DNA of 24,639 nucleotides from positions 1-24,639 of the forward strand of contig CAYPXJ010000024.1 in assembly GCA_964414595.1 (NCBI GenBank). The letters are read 5' to 3'. Under the pieces are notes generated by a model that was not told the origin of the DNA, ran no database searches, and saw only the letters and a program-made list of their open reading frames with translations. Of the stretch, positions 8,255 to 16,105 are shown in pieces (the first letter of the stretch is position 1; each line of letters starts with the position of its first letter). The position numbers were made by a program, and so were the translations under genes. This DNA comes from CAYPXJ01 sp964414595 (GTDB taxonomy: Bacteria > Pseudomonadota > Alphaproteobacteria > Rickettsiales > CAIJLX01).

Positions 8255-9025
8255 GTGAACATGTATCTTTTTCTGCAACTGACCAAACGCTATATCACGC
8301 AACGCTACCGCGGCACCTTGCTTGGCCTGCTTTGGCCGCTGCTTAATCCTCTGCTGATGCTGGTGATTTTCACGTTTGTTTTCAGCATCGTGTTTCAGGC
8401 GCGCTGGAACACGGAAATTGAAAGCCGCTCCGGCTTCTCGCTCATGTTGTTTGGCGGGCTCATTTTGCATGCGTTTTTTTTGGAAGCACTTCGCAGCGCC
8501 TCCACCATCATGATTGAAAATGCGAATTTTGTGAAAAAAGTGGTATTTCCGCTCGGCGTATTAGTGCCCGCTTCGGTTACAGCGAATCTCTTTCAGCTTC
8601 TTATAGGTCTGGCGATTTACCTTGTGGCGATTCTTATTCTATGGCCTCAAACACATCTCACCTGTCTCTATATTCCACTTCTCATTCTGCCTTTTTACGT
8701 CATGACCTTAGGCTTGGGCTGGTTCGCCGCGGCGCTCGGCGTCTATATCCGCGATTTGCCGCATATCATTGGTATGGTCGGAACATTGTTGCTTTTTTTC
8801 AGCACCATTCTTTATCCCGCGGAACGTTTGCCGGAATCGATTCGTCCCTTCATTTATCTCAACCCGCTGTCTTTTGTCACCGATACGCTTCGCGGTTTGG
8901 CACTCACCGGCACGCTGCCTTCGTTAGAGGCATCGCTGCTGTTTGTGGCTGTTTCCAGTGTCATAGCTGTGGGTGGTTACAGCTTCTTCCGCCTCACCAA
9001 GAGGGGCTTTGCCGATGTCCTCTGA
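8255..9025 (+). CDS. ABC-2 transporter permease for polysaccharide export (Wzm-like)
   Basis: A 256-residue membrane protein with about six membrane helices. The N-terminal YITQRYRGTLLGLLWPLLNPLLMLVIFTFVFS is the signature of the TagG/RfbA/Wzm permeases that carry lipid-linked O-antigen, capsule or teichoic acid across the inner membrane. Later blocks VKKVVFPLGVLVPASV and LNPLSFVTDTLRGLAL also fit. Two starts are possible, GTG at 8255 or ATG at 8261; neither has a strong ribosome binding site. The following ATPase gene overlaps its end, so permease and ATPase form one transporter. About 60 bases separate it from ogt, and it probably begins a new transcription unit. Confidence 0.9.
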   Translation: MNMYLFLQLTKRYITQRYRGTLLGLLWPLLNPLLMLVIFTFVFSIVFQARWNTEIESRSGFSLMLFGGLILHAFFLEALRSASTIMIENANFVKKVVFPLGVLVPASVTANLFQLLIGLAIYLVAILILWPQTHLTCLYIPLLILPFYVMTLGLGWFAAALGVYIRDLPHIIGMVGTLLLFFSTILYPAERLPESIRPFIYLNPLSFVTDTLRGLALTGTLPSLEASLLFVAVSSVIAVGGYSFFRLTKRGFADVL

Positions 9026-10301
9026 TACAACCATGATTCAGGCGCAAGGTCTTGCCAAAAGTTACGCGCTGTTTACGCGCCCGCATCACCGCTTGCTACA
9101 AATGCTGTTTCGCAAGCGTCAGTTCTTTGCAAGTTTTGATGCACTGAAAGGCGTGAATTTTTCGATCAAACGCGGTGAGTCGATAGGCATCATTGGCCGC
9201 AATGGTTCCGGAAAATCGACCTTATTGCAGCTTGTCTGCGGTACACTCGCGCCCACGCGCGGCAGCGTCACCACTCAAGGACGCATCGCCGCATTGCTTG
9301 AACTCGGCGCAGGTTTTAATCCCGAATTCACCGGCGAAGAAAACATCACACTTGCCGCCACCTTACAAGGTATGACGCGCGCCGAACTCAAGCGCAAGCA
9401 TGCGGGCATCATCGCGTTTGCTGGCATTGGTGAACATATCAAACAGCCCGTCAAAACCTATTCGAGCGGCATGTATGTACGCCTTGCCTTTGCTGTCGCG
9501 ATTGCCAGCGAGCCGGATATCCTCATCGTCGATGAAGCGCTCGCCGTGGGCGACGAACGCTTTCAGCGTAAATGTTTCAGCCGCATGCGTGAATTACAGG
9601 CGCGTGGCACCACGATTCTCTTCGTTTCGCACGCACCCAATACCATTCTCGAACTCTGCAACCGCGCATTTTTAATGGATGCTGGTGAGCTGCTGATGCA
9701 AGGCGCGCCAAAAGATGTGATTGGACATTACCACAGGCTTTTGTTCGCGCCGAAAGAAAAGCAGGCAGCAATTCGCAAAGAAATTCTCACGGCACCGAAT
9801 GCGCCGCAGAAAGCTATCACCGCTTCAAAAAATATGATTCCGGAAAGCCGCCAGGTGTTGGGCCGCGGCGGCGCCGAAATTCTTGCCCCTTGCGTCGTAG
9901 ATCATCGCGGCAAAAAAATAAACATACTCACACCGCACAAAAAATATGCGGTGCGCTTTGCCGTTAAATTCACTCGCGCTTTTGAAGAAGTGCGCTTCAA
10001 TTTTCGTATCACCAACACCAGCGGCGTGTTGGTTGCTGGCCATAATACGGCAAACGAAGATAAGCGTTTTGCGCGCGTGAAGGCGGGCAGTCGCTACGAA
10101 GTTTCTTTCCCCTTCACCTGTGCGCTCATGCCCGAAACTTATTTCGTTACGGTTGCCTGCTCGGCGGTTATCGAAGGTGAGCGCATGCCCGTCACGCGCA
10201 TTAACGACGCACTGATGTTCAAAGTGCATCGTCTTGCCGAAGCAAGCGATATCGGCATCGTTGACCTTTCCGCCTCGGTAAAGGTACACTCGCGCACATG
10301 A
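9015..10301 (+). CDS. ABC transporter ATPase for polysaccharide export with C-terminal domain (Wzt-like)
   Basis: I place the start at ATG 9015, which overlaps the end of the permease gene and has AGAGGGG (9001-9007) eight bases upstream; an open frame continues to 8973 but lies deep in the permease gene. The 428-residue product has Walker A GRNGSGKST (61-69), signature YSSGM (149-153) and Walker B ILIVDEALAVGD (169-180), followed by the switch histidine in LFVSHAP. The variant signature and AVGD are typical of the polysaccharide-export ATPase group. The extra ~160 residues after position ~270 resemble the C-terminal carbohydrate-recognition domain of Wzt proteins, which read a chemical cap on the glycan before export. 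The 4-base ATGA overlap with the next gene shows translational coupling. Confidence 0.91.
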   Translation: MSSDTTMIQAQGLAKSYALFTRPHHRLLQMLFRKRQFFASFDALKGVNFSIKRGESIGIIGRNGSGKSTLLQLVCGTLAPTRGSVTTQGRIAALLELGAGFNPEFTGEENITLAATLQGMTRAELKRKHAGIIAFAGIGEHIKQPVKTYSSGMYVRLAFAVAIASEPDILIVDEALAVGDERFQRKCFSRMRELQARGTTILFVSHAPNTILELCNRAFLMDAGELLMQGAPKDVIGHYHRLLFAPKEKQAAIRKEILTAPNAPQKAITASKNMIPESRQVLGRGGAEILAPCVVDHRGKKINILTPHKKYAVRFAVKFTRAFEEVRFNFRITNTSGVLVAGHNTANEDKRFARVKAGSRYEVSFPFTCALMPETYFVTVACSAVIEGERMPVTRINDALMFKVHRLAEASDIGIVDLSASVKVHSRT

Positions 10302-11302
10302 AACGCACCACCACAAAATCGCAACCGCATTACGCGCTGATTACGGGCGGCGCAGGTTATATCGGCCTTCACCTGGCGGCATGGCTTTCGCGCGATGATA
10401 AGCCCTATATTCTTCTCGATCGCACCATCAAAACCCAAACCATTTCCCCTCACCAAATTCATATCGGCGGCGATGTTGGAAATGCCGAAACGTTGCATAA
10501 TGTATTCAGCGTGTATGCGATCGATACGGTTTACCATCTCGCTGCGGAAACGGATGGCACGCTCGCGAATGATCCTGATCGCATTTATGCAAACAATGTC
10601 AGCGCAACTTTTACGCTGCTTAAAGCGATGCGCGATCATGGCGTGCGGAAATTTATTTTTCCTTCAACGCTGGGCGTATTCGGCGAACCTGCTTATGTGC
10701 CCATCGATGAGGAACATATTTTCGCACCGCTGGATGCGTTATCGCTAAGCAAAAAAATTATTGAAGAAGCGTTGCCCGATTACGAAGGCGCTTATGGTAT
10801 GCGTTATGCCGTGCTGCGTATGCCGCTGATCGCCGGTGTAACGATGCTGGATGGCGTCACCCCGCCGCCACACGGTCTTATCGGCGAAATTATGGCGGTA
10901 GCTTCCGGCGCGTTGTCGCATATGCCAATTCGTGGCGATGATTACGAAACCCCGGATGGCACCGCCGTGCGCGATATTCTGCATGTGCATGACGCGGTGC
11001 ACGCGCTGGTGCGCGCGGGCGAAATTATTTCCAACGAGCATGTCTCGCTCGCATTGAATCTGGGCAGCGGCGAAGGCAGTTCGCTCAAAGAAATTCTTGA
11101 AGTGGCTGAGCGTGTCACCGGCGTGAATCTCCCGGTGAGCATCGAGCCGCGGCGCGGCGGCGAGCCGGGCATTGTAATTGCCGACGCCGCGCGCGCATTC
11201 GAAACGCTGCAATGGTATCCAGAGCGAAGCACGCTCGAGATGATTTTGCGCGATGCGTGGGAATGGGAACGCGCCAGCCGCAATCCTGTACTGGCGAAAT
11301 AA
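10298..11302 (+). CDS. NAD-dependent epimerase/dehydratase-like protein with altered catalytic motif
   Basis: An extended short-chain dehydrogenase of the sugar-nucleotide epimerase family: 334 residues, NAD-binding TGGAGYIG (16-23) with an acidic residue after the second strand (Asp41), YHLAAETD, and the central FPSTLGVFGEP which supplies the catalytic Ser/Thr. The usual YxxxK is not intact: the lysine is present in LSLSKK (Lys152), but the tyrosine position (148) is Leu. Family members normally interconvert or dehydrate nucleotide sugars such as UDP-glucose or dTDP-glucose. The C-terminal LNLGSGEGSSLKEILEVAE and RRGGEPGIVIADAARAFETLQWYPE match the substrate-binding half. The ATG overlaps the ATPase stop (ATGA), so it belongs to the glycan-export operon and probably acts on a sugar of the exported polymer. 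Confidence 0.88.
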   Translation: MKRTTTKSQPHYALITGGAGYIGLHLAAWLSRDDKPYILLDRTIKTQTISPHQIHIGGDVGNAETLHNVFSVYAIDTVYHLAAETDGTLANDPDRIYANNVSATFTLLKAMRDHGVRKFIFPSTLGVFGEPAYVPIDEEHIFAPLDALSLSKKIIEEALPDYEGAYGMRYAVLRMPLIAGVTMLDGVTPPPHGLIGEIMAVASGALSHMPIRGDDYETPDGTAVRDILHVHDAVHALVRAGEIISNEHVSLALNLGSGEGSSLKEILEVAERVTGVNLPVSIEPRRGGEPGIVIADAARAFETLQWYPERSTLEMILRDAWEWERASRNPVLAK

Positions 11303-11306
11303 ATTT

Positions 11307-12962
11307 TTACCTGGGCAGTTCCTTTTTATTAATTTTGCCAATCATCGTTTTCGGCAGCGCCGCCATGAATTCGATTTTGCGCGGCTGAGCATATTTCACC
11401 AGTTTATCTTTGAGAAACGCGCGCACATCCGCCTCGCCGAGCACCTTGCCCTCTTTAAGCACAACGAATGCCTTCACGATTTCGCCCATCATCTCATCTT
11501 TAATGCCAATCACCGCCGCTTCTTTAATATCCGGGTGCTGATACAGCACTTCTTCCACGTTGCGCGGATAGACATTATAGCCGCCCGTAATAATCATATC
11601 CTTCAGGCGATCGACCACATACACATAGCCTTCCGCGTCGATATACCCAATATCACCCGTGCGCAAAATGCCATCCTTCAGCACCTTCTGCGTTTCGTCC
11701 GGACGATTAAAATACCCCTTCATCACTTGCGGCCCGCGGATGCAAATTTCGCCCACCTGCTTTTCGCCGATACCTAAAAAACTGCCGCGATTTTCCATAT
11801 CCTCGATGAGAAATTCGGTTTGCGGAAAGGGCAAACCAATCGAGCCAATTTTATTTTTGCCCTTATAGGGATTCGCGCTCGCCACCGGCGATGTTTCGGT
11901 AAGGCCGTACCCTTCAATCAGCTCGCAACCCGTCACCGCTTCAAATTCTTTTTTCACTTCCACCGGCAATGCCGCGCCGCCGGAAATACAGGCTTTTATC
12001 GAGCGCAAATCATACCTATCACGCGCCGGATAATGCAGCATCGCGTTAAACATCGTTGGCACGCCGGGCATATAATCCGGCTTCTTTTTATCAATGGTTT
12101 TCATCAGCTGTTTGATTTCAAAACGCGGCAGCATGATGATTTGCAAACCGTAATACACGGCGAAATTCAGCACCGTGATATTCGCAAACGCATGAAAAAA
12201 CGGCAGCACGCCGAGCATTTTTTCGAGTCCCGGTTTAATATCGTAAAACCATAGCGCACTCTGCTCGGTATTCACCGAAATATTGGCGTGCGAAAGTTCG
12301 GCCGCTTTCGGCACGCCGGTCGTTCCGCCGGTATATTGCAAAAGCGCCGTATCCCGCGGCGAAATCTTCACAGGCGCAGGCTTGCCGTCATTCTCAAACA
12401 GGCTGGAAAATTCGATATGCTGGGCGTTGTGTGGAATTTTTGCCAATGTCCCCCGTTTGAAAATCTGAAAGAGCACACTTTGCAGCTTTGGCAATTCCTC
12501 CGCCATACTCACAACAATCACGCGCTTGAGCAACCCCTCCGCAATCACTCCTTGCAGCTTGTCGTAACAGGTGGTGACATCGAGCGAGATAATTGTATCA
12601 ATTCCCGCATCGGTAATCTGGTGGTGCACCTCATGCGGCGAATAAAGCGGGTTAAAATTCACCACCACCGCGCCCATTTTGAGCAGCGCGTAATAGCTTA
12701 AGGCGTAAGCCGGAACATTCGGCAGCATTAGCCCGATTTTCTTGCCCTTTTCGATCCCTAGATTCTGCAACCCTTTCGCCAGGCGGCATACCTGCGCGTG
12801 CATATCGTTATAACTTATTGTTTTTCCTAAAAAATCTATTGCCGTGCGCGCACCATATTGCTCCGCCGCCTTTGCCAACAATTCCGCAACCGGCCTGGGG
12901 TGCAGCTCGGCATCCCAGCGCACACCTTTCGGGTAGGAATCTATCCACGGAAAATCCGGCAT
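11307..12962 (-). CDS. Long-chain fatty acid--CoA ligase (FadD-like)
   Basis: A 551-residue acyl-adenylate-forming enzyme that converts a fatty acid, ATP and CoA to acyl-CoA. The AMP-binding motif YTGGTTGVPKA occupies 210-220, GYGLTETSPV 351-360 and TGDIGYID 435-442. The hinge block DRLKDMIITGGYNVYPRNVEEVL follows, and Lys543 in MIGKINKKEL is the catalytic C-terminal lysine. The hinge motif and total length are those of FadD. The stop codon lies four bases from that of the convergent epimerase gene, so the two genes end tail to tail with no room for a separate terminator. The start at ATG 12962 abuts an AT-rich region shared with the divergent gene at 13039. Substrate chain length cannot be read from the sequence. 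Confidence 0.92.
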   Translation of the reverse strand: MPDFPWIDSYPKGVRWDAELHPRPVAELLAKAAEQYGARTAIDFLGKTISYNDMHAQVCRLAKGLQNLGIEKGKKIGLMLPNVPAYALSYYALLKMGAVVVNFNPLYSPHEVHHQITDAGIDTIISLDVTTCYDKLQGVIAEGLLKRVIVVSMAEELPKLQSVLFQIFKRGTLAKIPHNAQHIEFSSLFENDGKPAPVKISPRDTALLQYTGGTTGVPKAAELSHANISVNTEQSALWFYDIKPGLEKMLGVLPFFHAFANITVLNFAVYYGLQIIMLPRFEIKQLMKTIDKKKPDYMPGVPTMFNAMLHYPARDRYDLRSIKACISGGAALPVEVKKEFEAVTGCELIEGYGLTETSPVASANPYKGKNKIGSIGLPFPQTEFLIEDMENRGSFLGIGEKQVGEICIRGPQVMKGYFNRPDETQKVLKDGILRTGDIGYIDAEGYVYVVDRLKDMIITGGYNVYPRNVEEVLYQHPDIKEAAVIGIKDEMMGEIVKAFVVLKEGKVLGEADVRAFLKDKLVKYAQPRKIEFMAALPKTMIGKINKKELPR

Positions 12963-12963
12963 A

Positions 12964-12978
12964 TTAATAAAGTTTTAA
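12964..12978 (+). promoter_or_regulatory. CtrA-type box TTAA-N7-TTAA
   Basis: TTAATAAAGTTTTAA: two TTAA half-sites seven bases apart, beginning two bases beyond the fadD start codon. It lies 60 bases before the ATG at 13039, and a -10-like tactat/tataaa is found at 13001-13009. Neither half-site carries the preferred C after TTAA, so this is the weakest of the three sites. If real it could activate the gene at 13039 and repress fadD, whose start it nearly overlaps. Confidence 0.35.
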
Positions 12979-13038
12979 TAATCCCCTGATACCATCAGAA
13001 TACTATAAATCGCGCGCGCGTAACAGCGGGAATTGGAT

Positions 13039-13947
13039 ATGTCCGGGAATAAAGAAAAGTTTGAAATGCTGAAGGAGTTGCTGGTTCATCTCGGTGTACC
13101 GAGTGATAAAATCGGCGCGCAGCGTTCGGCTATTAGCAATGAAGTTCTACGTATCAATATTTTCGCCGATTTAGAATCCAAGACAGGCTACAATACCGGT
13201 TACGTCAATGCGCTGCTAAAATTTTTGCGCGAACAAAATATTCTACCGCCCGAAGCCACTCAGATGGGCACCAGCACGCAGCAATCTGGCAGCTCCATAG
13301 TGCTCGACGGAATTACCGCAATGCACGTAACCAATCTGCGCGCACTGCACGCACCGATAGATAAAATGTACAAAGAGTTACAAGGGCATTTTGAATTTTG
13401 TGCGATGTCCGTTGAGCCAATCGATGCTGGTTTCAAAATCAGTCACCCTACTTCTAAAATCGCCACTATTACCAATGTGCTGAAACTTTTAGGCCGCGAG
13501 CAGCATATGCAGGAAATGCAGGGAAGCCAACATTTCCAGCTTCGTTTGTTCAATGTTCAGGGCCCAAAATTAGAATATGATCCTGAAAACCATCCTTTCC
13601 AGAAATTTTTGGATAAGCGCGTTGCGCTTGCGACGTTGGAAGATGTATTAGAGGCAGCCGAAGTCACAGACAAAGTGCGTTGTACCACCCGCTATTCCGC
13701 TTCTCAGAAGCAAGCCGTAGTCACTCTTGCCGTAACAGATGAAAAATTATCGCAACAGATCGCAGCACTTTTCAGCGGACAAAAAGCAATAGCGGGCAAC
13801 ATTAATAATGCGACAGATTTATTTCGTTATGGCGTGCAATTCTCTGCTGCCGAACTGGAAAAATTGCAACAAGGTGAGGGTTTCGCTCGCGATGCCTTGT
13901 TGGAAAAAGCCCAAAAAATGGGCAGCGAGCGCCATCCTAATCCATAA
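13039..13947 (+). CDS. Hypothetical protein, 302 aa
   Basis: I prefer ATG 13039 over the TTG two codons earlier; a modest purine site (agcggga) precedes both. The soluble product has no signal peptide or membrane segment. The first ~70 residues (KEKFEMLKELLVHLGVPSDKIGAQ, then TGYNTGYVNALLKFLREQNILPPEA) look helical, followed by a Ser/Thr/Gln-rich linker near residues 75-90. The remainder mixes strands and helices and ends in a charged helix (EKLQQGEGFARDALLEKAQKMGSE). I recognise no family. Codon use resembles that of the neighbours, apart from a slightly higher A/T content. It is followed by ampG after 17 bases, so the two may be cotranscribed, and a possible CtrA-type box precedes it. Confidence 0.7.
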   Translation: MSGNKEKFEMLKELLVHLGVPSDKIGAQRSAISNEVLRINIFADLESKTGYNTGYVNALLKFLREQNILPPEATQMGTSTQQSGSSIVLDGITAMHVTNLRALHAPIDKMYKELQGHFEFCAMSVEPIDAGFKISHPTSKIATITNVLKLLGREQHMQEMQGSQHFQLRLFNVQGPKLEYDPENHPFQKFLDKRVALATLEDVLEAAEVTDKVRCTTRYSASQKQAVVTLAVTDEKLSQQIAALFSGQKAIAGNINNATDLFRYGVQFSAAELEKLQQGEGFARDALLEKAQKMGSERHPNP

Positions 13948-13964
13948 ATAATTAGAACTGCTGC

Positions 13965-15266
13965 ATGCCTGCTGCTATCATGCGCGCCATGCCTGCCCTT
14001 TCCCATTCCTTCAAAGCCTATCTCGATCGTCGCGTACTCGTCATCATCCTGCTGGGTTTTTCCAGCGGATTGCCGCTTGCGCTCACGGCCAGCACGCTTT
14101 TCACCTGGATGCGCGATGTGGGCATCGATCTCAAAACCATCGGCCTCTTCGCACTGGTCGCAACGCCTTACACGTTTAAATTTCTCTGGTCGCCGTTTGT
14201 CGATCACTACAAATTGCCGCTACTCTATAAATGGCTTGGCCGCCGCCGCAGTTGGATTCTGCTCACGCAGCTTGTGCTGATAGCGCTCACTGCTTCCTTC
14301 GCCACTATCGACCCGCTTGCGGATATTGAAACCGTCGTCTGGCTTGCGCTCGCGCTTGCTTTCACTTCCGCCACGCAGGATATCGCCGTGGATGCGTACC
14401 GCGTCGAAATTCTCAAAGACCACGAGCAAGGCCTCGGCGCCGCGGCAGTGCAATATGGGTATCGCGCGGGCATGTATATCACCGGCGGCGTCACGCTTTT
14501 CCTGGCTGAATTTGTTGGCTGGCATACGGCTTATCTACTCATTCTGCCCTGGTTTGGCCTCGCAATTCTCGCCACGCTTTTCATGAAGGAACCGAAAGAA
14601 ACGCGTAAAAAACAAACATCCACGACGCTCACGCAAACGGTGAAAAAAGCCGTTCTCGATCCCTTTGCGAATTTCATGCAGCGCGAAAGCTGGCTGGTGT
14701 TACTCGTCTTCATCGTCCTCTTCAAATTCGGCGACGCGCTCGCCGGCGTGATGACAAACCCCTTCCTCATCGATCTCGGTTTCACCAAAGCGCAGATTGG
14801 TTTTTACGTCAAAACCATCGGCCCAATCCCCACCTATATCGGCATTTTCCTGGGCGGCGTAATGGCCTACCAAATGGGCATCTGGCGCGCTTTATGGATT
14901 TGCGGCATCCTGCAAATGCTTTCCAACCTGATGTTTGTCGCGCAGGCGTATGTCGGCGCGGATCCCGGCGTGCTCATCATGACCGTCGCGATTGAAAATC
15001 TCGCCGGCGGCATGGGTTCCGCGGCGTTCGTCGCGTTTCTCAGTATGCTCTGCCACCGTGAATTCACCGCCACGCAATACGCGCTTTTGAGCTCCCTCGC
15101 GGTCACCGGGCGTACGGTTCTTTCTTCCAGCTCCGGCTATTTGGCCGACGCGCTAGGCTGGTTATCGTTCTTCGCGCTCACCGCACTTGCGGCATTGCCG
15201 GGCCTGCTGCTGCTCTATTTCCTAAAAGATCACCTCGGCAAAGTGCAAAAGCCGCGCAAAGCGTGA
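13965..15266 (+). CDS. ampG: Muropeptide permease AmpG (MFS)
   Basis: AmpG imports anhydro-muropeptides released from the cell wall so that they can be recycled; it also controls beta-lactamase induction in species with AmpR. The 433-residue protein begins its first helix with VLVIILLGFSSGLPLALTASTLFTWMRDVGIDLKTIGLFALVATPYTFKFLWSPFVDHY, a block that is diagnostic of the family, followed by GRRRSWILLTQ (the MFS loop) and DIAVDAYRVEIL. About 12 membrane helices are expected. Three in-frame starts are possible (13965, 13980, 13989); the last gives the shortest N-terminus and none has a clear ribosome binding site. It follows the hypothetical gene by 17 bases. No beta-lactamase or ampD/nagZ gene is nearby. 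Confidence 0.93.
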   Translation: MPAAIMRAMPALSHSFKAYLDRRVLVIILLGFSSGLPLALTASTLFTWMRDVGIDLKTIGLFALVATPYTFKFLWSPFVDHYKLPLLYKWLGRRRSWILLTQLVLIALTASFATIDPLADIETVVWLALALAFTSATQDIAVDAYRVEILKDHEQGLGAAAVQYGYRAGMYITGGVTLFLAEFVGWHTAYLLILPWFGLAILATLFMKEPKETRKKQTSTTLTQTVKKAVLDPFANFMQRESWLVLLVFIVLFKFGDALAGVMTNPFLIDLGFTKAQIGFYVKTIGPIPTYIGIFLGGVMAYQMGIWRALWICGILQMLSNLMFVAQAYVGADPGVLIMTVAIENLAGGMGSAAFVAFLSMLCHREFTATQYALLSSLAVTGRTVLSSSSGYLADALGWLSFFALTALAALPGLLLLYFLKDHLGKVQKPRKA

Positions 15267-15345
15267 TTTCTGGTCTTCCGAAATTAGTTAAAAACCAAAG
15301 TGAATTCGTTGAAACCCGCAGAAAAACAGGCTTTTTAGAGGCCTT

Positions 15346-15363
15346 GTTAACCTTCTGTTAACC
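15346..15363 (+). promoter_or_regulatory. CtrA-type box GTTAACC-N4-GTTAACC
   Basis: GTTAACCTTCTGTTAACC contains TTAA-N7-TTAA with C after both half-sites, the best form of the CtrA box. It also reads as two perfect 7-base direct repeats with a 4-base spacer, an architecture shared with OmpR/PhoB-type sites. The sequence actaga at 15371-15376 could be the -10, placing the box over the -35 position of a promoter directed at the gene at 15618. PhoB is encoded nearby, but its known box (CTGTCA-like) differs from this sequence, so CtrA is the better assignment. Confidence 0.6.
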
Positions 15364-15406
15364 TTTTTACACTAGACTGAAAAAGGTTAGGGAATCGTCG
15401 AGGAGA

Positions 15407-15460
15407 GAGGCGCCCCTCCGCAAAACAAGCAGGCCATACGGCCACTTGTGGGGGCGCCTC
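15407..15460 (+). promoter_or_regulatory. Strong leader hairpin upstream of the gene at 15618
   Basis: GAGGCGCCCC (15407-15416) pairs perfectly with GGGGCGCCTC (15451-15460). Inside, ACAAG (15425-15429) pairs with CTTGT (15445-15449) and GGCC (15432-15435) pairs with GGCC (15440-15443) around an ATAC loop. No T-run follows, so it is not an intrinsic terminator on the plus strand. The CCCCTC stretch (15413-15418) could alternatively pair with the G-rich ribosome binding site at 15608-15614. A structured 5' leader or small RNA is possible; no known family is recognised. Confidence 0.5.
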
Positions 15461-15479
15461 ACCAAGACTTACAGAAGAA

Positions 15480-15600
15480 GAGCGCATTGCTTTTTTTCGA
15501 ATACGCGGAACGCAAGGCGAGCTGCGCGGAGTGTACAAAGAAGTACATGAGCACAGCGAGTCCGCAGCGTGACAAAGTAGGCGACAAAAGCAATGTGCTC
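15480..15600. repeat. Palindromic intergenic repeat R1 (subfamily B)
   Basis: A 121-base imperfect palindrome. The outer arm GAGCGCATTGCTTTT (15480-15494) pairs with 15586-15600 with one G-T pair. The centre is GTAC (15533-15536), a six-base loop, and GTAC (15543-15546). The inner arms carry gcgagctgcgcgga on the left and gcgagtccgcagcg on the right, also found in R2. It ends seven bases before the ribosome binding site of the gene at 15618, so it lies in that gene's leader. Confidence 0.85.
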
Positions 15601-15617
15601 CATATCTAGGGGGGAAA

Positions 15618-16031
15618 ATGTTACACATGTCGGAATATAATTTCAGCGCGAAGGATATTTTATCTAAGGCGCTTTTCGCTATCGACCATCAGGATAATTT
15701 ATCGGAACTGCGCACCACGCTAAATGCGTCACCGGCGGAAGAAATTAATATCGCGCTGGCGAATTATTTGGATGAAATCACGCGTGGCGTACAATTACTC
15801 GCGCAGGACGAACAGGTATTTTCGGTGCTGAAAACAATGGTGGAACATGTGAAAGATCAGCATATCGAGCTTTCCTATGTAGTCTTTGATGCGTACCAAA
15901 AGGGCAAGGATAATCTCGATGTGTCGGATGCGTTTTTTGATGGCGTTTGGCCGGCCGAGGGCCTCACGTATCAGCCGAACACCATCCACGATATCTTCTA
16001 TAATTACGGCTACGAATTAGAGAAGAAATAA
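15618..16031 (+). CDS. Small acidic hypothetical protein, 137 aa
   Basis: The ATG at 15618 is preceded by an exceptionally G-rich ribosome binding site (AGGGGGG, 15608-15614); a second in-frame ATG at 15627 is spaced too far from it. The product is acidic and soluble, rich in Asp/Glu, with helical segments (KDILSKALFAIDHQDNLSELRTTLNA and EEINIALANYLDEITRGVQLLAQDEQVFSVLKTMVEHVKDQHIEL) and an aromatic C-terminus (DIFYNYGYELEKK). No signal peptide, membrane segment, cysteine or known motif was seen. It stands alone between a long structured leader and a strong terminator, so it is a single-gene transcript with heavy regulation. A CtrA-type promoter suggests cell-cycle or developmental expression. 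Function unknown. Confidence 0.75.
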   Translation: MLHMSEYNFSAKDILSKALFAIDHQDNLSELRTTLNASPAEEINIALANYLDEITRGVQLLAQDEQVFSVLKTMVEHVKDQHIELSYVVFDAYQKGKDNLDVSDAFFDGVWPAEGLTYQPNTIHDIFYNYGYELEKK

Positions 16032-16057
16032 CCAGCAAACCAAAAAACTTTGTTTTT

Positions 16058-16087
16058 ACTCCCCCTGTGAAAGCAGGGGGAGTTTTT
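16058..16087 (+). terminator. Rho-independent terminator of the gene at 15618
   Basis: A perfect 10-base-pair stem ACTCCCCCTG (16058-16067) with CAGGGGGAGT (16074-16083), a six-base loop TGAAAG, and a following T-run. It begins 26 bases after the stop codon. The opposite strand lacks the T-run, so it works for the plus strand only. Confidence 0.92.
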
Positions 16088-16105
16088 ACGTCTGAGCATT
16101 GTACT

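Larger units (their letters stand above)
15267..15617. other. Long intergenic promoter and leader region
   Basis: These 351 bases between ampG and the gene at 15618 hold no convincing gene. They contain an AT-rich start, a CtrA-type box (15346-15363), a possible -10 (15371-15376), a 54-base hairpin (15407-15460), palindromic repeat R1 (15480-15600), and a G-rich ribosome binding site (15608-15614). If transcription starts near 15383, the leader would be about 235 bases long and heavily structured. An open frame on the minus strand through R1 is a by-product of the repeat. Confidence 0.6.

Noticed and set aside
13010..13021. Alternating CG run before the gene at 13039
   Set aside because: Too short to argue for a structural or regulatory role in DNA of this base composition.
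15347..15628. Open frame on the minus strand through repeat R1 (93 codons), and a similar one through R2 (16128-16382)
   Set aside because: Both translate the palindromic repeats (shared AADS-CSCT-like stretch) and have no ribosome binding site; they are by-products of the repeat.
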